Position numbers and translations under genes: made by a program
The notes under the pieces: generated by a model
The model's database searches: none
What the model was told of the DNA's origin: nothing
What the model saw: only the letters and a program-made list of their open reading frames with translations
Shown here: piece by piece, positions 61,909 through 64,000 of the stretch
Numbering within the stretch: position 1 is the stretch's first letter
Layout of the letters: the number at the start of each line of letters is the position of its first letter
Source: Euptelea pleiosperma
Taxonomy: Eukaryota; Streptophyta; Magnoliopsida; Ranunculales; Eupteleaceae
Assembly: GCA_035048495.1 (NCBI GenBank)
Contig: JASUTR010000091.1
Location: 62,001 to 126,000 of the forward strand
Length of the DNA stretch: 64,000 bases
Direction of reading: 5' to 3'

Positions 61909-63688
61909 GTTTGAGTCCACTTACGAGGTCTGATTGCGAAAAACTCACAAGTTATAGGCTTCGGAATGTATTACACAAACTGAGTCCAATTTGAGACGTT
62001 GACGCAGGGATGGAGCTAACTTGTTTCGACTGTCCCGAATCTTGTTCGAACACTTTAAATGTGTTGAAAAAATAGTAATGGAAGAGTTTGAGTCCAATTA
62101 CGAGTTCCGGTTGCGAAAAAGTCACAAGTTATAGGCTTCGGAATGTAACTCACAAACTGAGCCCAATTTGTGACGTTGACGCACGGATGGAGCTAATTTG
62201 TTTCGACTGTCCCGAATCTTGTTCCAACACTTGAAATGTTTTGAAACAATAGTAATGGAAGAGTTTGAGTAAAATTATGAGGTCCGGTTGCGACAAAGTC
62301 ACAATTTATAGGCTTCGGAATGTAACACACAAACTGAGTCCATTTTGAGATGTTGACGCACGGATGGACCTAACTTGTTTCGACGGTCCCGAATCTTGTT
62401 CCAACATTCAAATGTGTTGAAACAATAGTAATGGAGTGTTTGAGTCCAATTATGAGGTCCGGTTGCGAAAAAGTCACAAGTTATAGGCTTCGGAATGTAA
62501 CACACAAACTGAGTCCAATTAAACACATTGACGCACGGATGGAGCTAACTTGCTTCGACTGCCCCGAATCTTGTTCCAACACTTCAAATATGTTGAAACA
62601 ATAGTAATGGAAGAATTCGAGTCTAGTTACGATGTCCGGTTGCGAAAAAGTCACAAGTTATAGGCTTCAGAATGTAACACACAAACTGAGTCCAATTAAA
62701 GAAATTGACGCCCGGATGGAGCTACTTGTTTCGACTGCCCCGAATCTTCTTCCAACACTTCAAATGTGTTGAAACAATAGTAATGGAAGAGTTTGAGTCC
62801 AATTACGAGGTCCGGTTGCGAAAAAGTCACAAGTTATAGGATTCTGAATGTAACACACAAACTGAGTCCAATTTGAGACGTTGACGCACGGATGGAGCTA
62901 ACTTGTTTCGACTGTCCCGAATCTTGTTCCAACACTTTAAATGTGTTGAAACAATAGTAATGGAAGAGTTTGAGTCCAATTACGAGGTCCGATTGTGAAA
63001 AAGTCACAAGTTATAGGCTTCGGAATGTAACTCACAAACTGAGTCCAATTTGAGACGTTGACGCACGGATGGAGCTAACTTGTTTCGACTGTCCTGAATC
63101 TTGTTTGAACACTTTAAATGTGTTGAAAAAATAGTAATGGAAGAGTTTGAGTCCAATTACGAGGTCCGGTTGCGAAAAAGTCACAAGTTATAGGCTTCGG
63201 AATGTAACACACAAACTGAATCCAATTTGAGACGTTGACGCACGAATGGAGCTAACATGTTTCGACTATCCCGAATCTTGGTCCAACATTCAAATGTGTT
63301 GAAACAATAGTAATGGAAGAGTTTGAGTCCAATTATGAGGTCCGGTTGTGAAAAAGTCACAAGTTATAGGCTTCGGAATGTAACACACAAACTGAGTCCA
63401 ATTAAACACATTGACGCACGGATGGAGCTAACTTGTTTCGACTGCCCCGAATCTTGTTCCAACACTGCAAATGTGTTGAAACAATAGTAATGGAAGAATT
63501 GGAGTTTAATTACGAGGTCCGGTTGCGAAAAAGTCATAAATTATAGGCTTCAGAATGTAACACACAAACTGAGTCCAATTTGAGACGTTGATGCACGGAT
63601 GGAGCTAACTTGTTTCGACTGTCCCAAATATTGTTCGAACACTTCAAATCTGTTGAAACAATAGTAATGGAAGAGTTTGAGTCTAATT

Positions 63689-64000
63689 ATAAGGTCCGGG
63701 TGCGAAAAAGTCACAAGTTATATACTTCGGAATGGAACACAAACTGTGTCCAATTTGAGACGTTGACGAACGGATGGAGCTAACTTGTTTCGACTGTCCG
63801 AATCTTGTTCCAACACTTCAAATCTGTTGAAACAATAGTAATGGAGGAGTTTGAGTCCAATTACGTGGCCCGATTGCGAAAAAGTCAATAATTATAGGCT
63901 TACGAATGAAAAACACAAACTGATTCCAATTAGAAATATTGACGAACGAATAGAGCAAACTTGTTCCGCCTGTCCCGAATCTTTTTCTAATACTTCAAAT
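63689..64000 (+). repeat. X-Z monomer pair, cut by the window end
   Basis: A-type pair with private CCGGGTGCG and ACGTGGCCCG. The Z half stops at the window edge, so the array clearly continues to the right. Confidence 0.8.

Larger units (their letters stand above)
1..64000 (+). repeat. Satellite DNA array, ~177-bp monomer, ~362 tandem head-to-tail copies
   Basis: The block GACTG(T/C)CCCGAATCTTGTTC recurs at 1, 178, 355 and so on at steps of 176-177 bp to the end of the window. No reversal of orientation and no intervening unrelated sequence was found when reading through. The consensus has 75 G+C of 177 bases. Conserved segments are GGTCCGGTTGCGAAAAAGTC, TTATAGGCTTCGGAATG and GACGTTGACGCACGGATGG. 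Single-base deletions in common variants (CAACATTCAAATG for CAACACTTCAAATG; GTTGAAAAATAG for GTTGAAACAATAG) explain why long periods fall a few bases short of multiples of 177. Size, homogeneity and HOR organisation fit a plant-type centromeric satellite; the centromeric role is inference, since no kinetochore chromatin data can be read from sequence. Confidence 0.98.
59431..64000 (+). repeat. Region D: right-hand mosaic without HOR period
   Basis: Built of pieces matching distant parts of the window. 59,529-60,739 matches 7,770-8,980 (offset 51,759). About 61,090-61,717 matches 10,040-10,660 (GAATTCAATT at 61,261 and 10,210, offset 51,051), and 61,905-62,100 continues that match at offset 51,242. 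Two X-Z pairs lie at 59,436 and 63,689. It carries many private changes (ATGTATTACAC, CGACGGTCCCG, AATGGAGTGTTTG, GAATTGGAG). Confidence 0.75.

Noticed and set aside
1483..62526. Some 39 minus-strand open frames of 63-91 codons with recurring WTQ and PITCDFFATGP-like translations
   Set aside because: All are translations of the satellite itself, recur at HOR spacing, lack start context or a known domain, and exist because the monomer is 59 codons long. Not annotated as genes.
1..64000. CRISPR array
   Set aside because: Repeats are contiguous ~177-bp units with no short repeat/unique spacer alternation, and no cas genes are present.
1..64000. Identity with Arabidopsis CEN178/180, Brassica CentBr or primate alpha satellite
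   Set aside because: The length is similar, but the monomer segments I can read do not resemble those sequences as I know them. Cucumber Type III (177 bp) and olive 178/179-bp satellites remain open on length only; a database search would decide.

Overview
The whole 64-kb window is one uninterrupted tandem array of a single satellite DNA family. The monomer is about 177 bp (about 42% G+C), so the window holds about 362 copies, all in the same orientation. I see no protein-coding gene, RNA gene, transposon, CRISPR array or unique sequence anywhere. Array size, monomer length near one nucleosome repeat, and higher-order repeat (HOR) structure point to a eukaryotic, most likely plant, centromeric or other large heterochromatic block, taken from an assembly that resolved it with long reads. 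I cannot name the species. The monomer is not the Arabidopsis 178-180-bp centromere repeat as I know it. The length equals that reported for the cucumber Type III centromeric satellite (177 bp) and is close to the olive 178/179-bp satellites, but this is a length match only.

Layout. (A) 1-8,980: 1-3,072 is a displaced copy of 34,470-37,541, and 3,073-8,256 is a short-range duplication zone rich in a divergent monomer, here called Z. (B) about 8,930-35,400: HOR blocks marked by GCGACACAGTCAC, with marker-to-marker lengths of 3,535, 4,773, 4,241, 4,772 and 4,774 bp (20, 27, 24, 27 and 27 monomers) plus a partial unit. Two unit forms (alpha, beta) are interspersed. (C) about 36,600-59,430: a second HOR, marked by GTCCATAATC, with units of 5,826, 5,825, 4,237 and 5,826 bp (33, 33, 24 and 33 monomers) plus a partial fifth unit. 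The short unit lacks nine monomers. (D) 59,430-64,000: no HOR period, but a mosaic of segments matching the older, more diverged parts of A and the first B unit.

The simplest reading is a layered array. An older mosaic (A/B0 and D) flanks two younger amplifications, B and C. Copies inside B and C are nearly identical across 4-6 kb, while adjacent monomers differ at many positions. Junctions almost always keep monomer register, as expected from unequal crossing-over or gene conversion. One clear exception is an out-of-register 14-bp offset at about 61,718, whose donor can be traced by a private base to C unit 4. Open frames exist only on the minus strand and are by-products of the monomer length (177 = 3 x 59); they are not genes.
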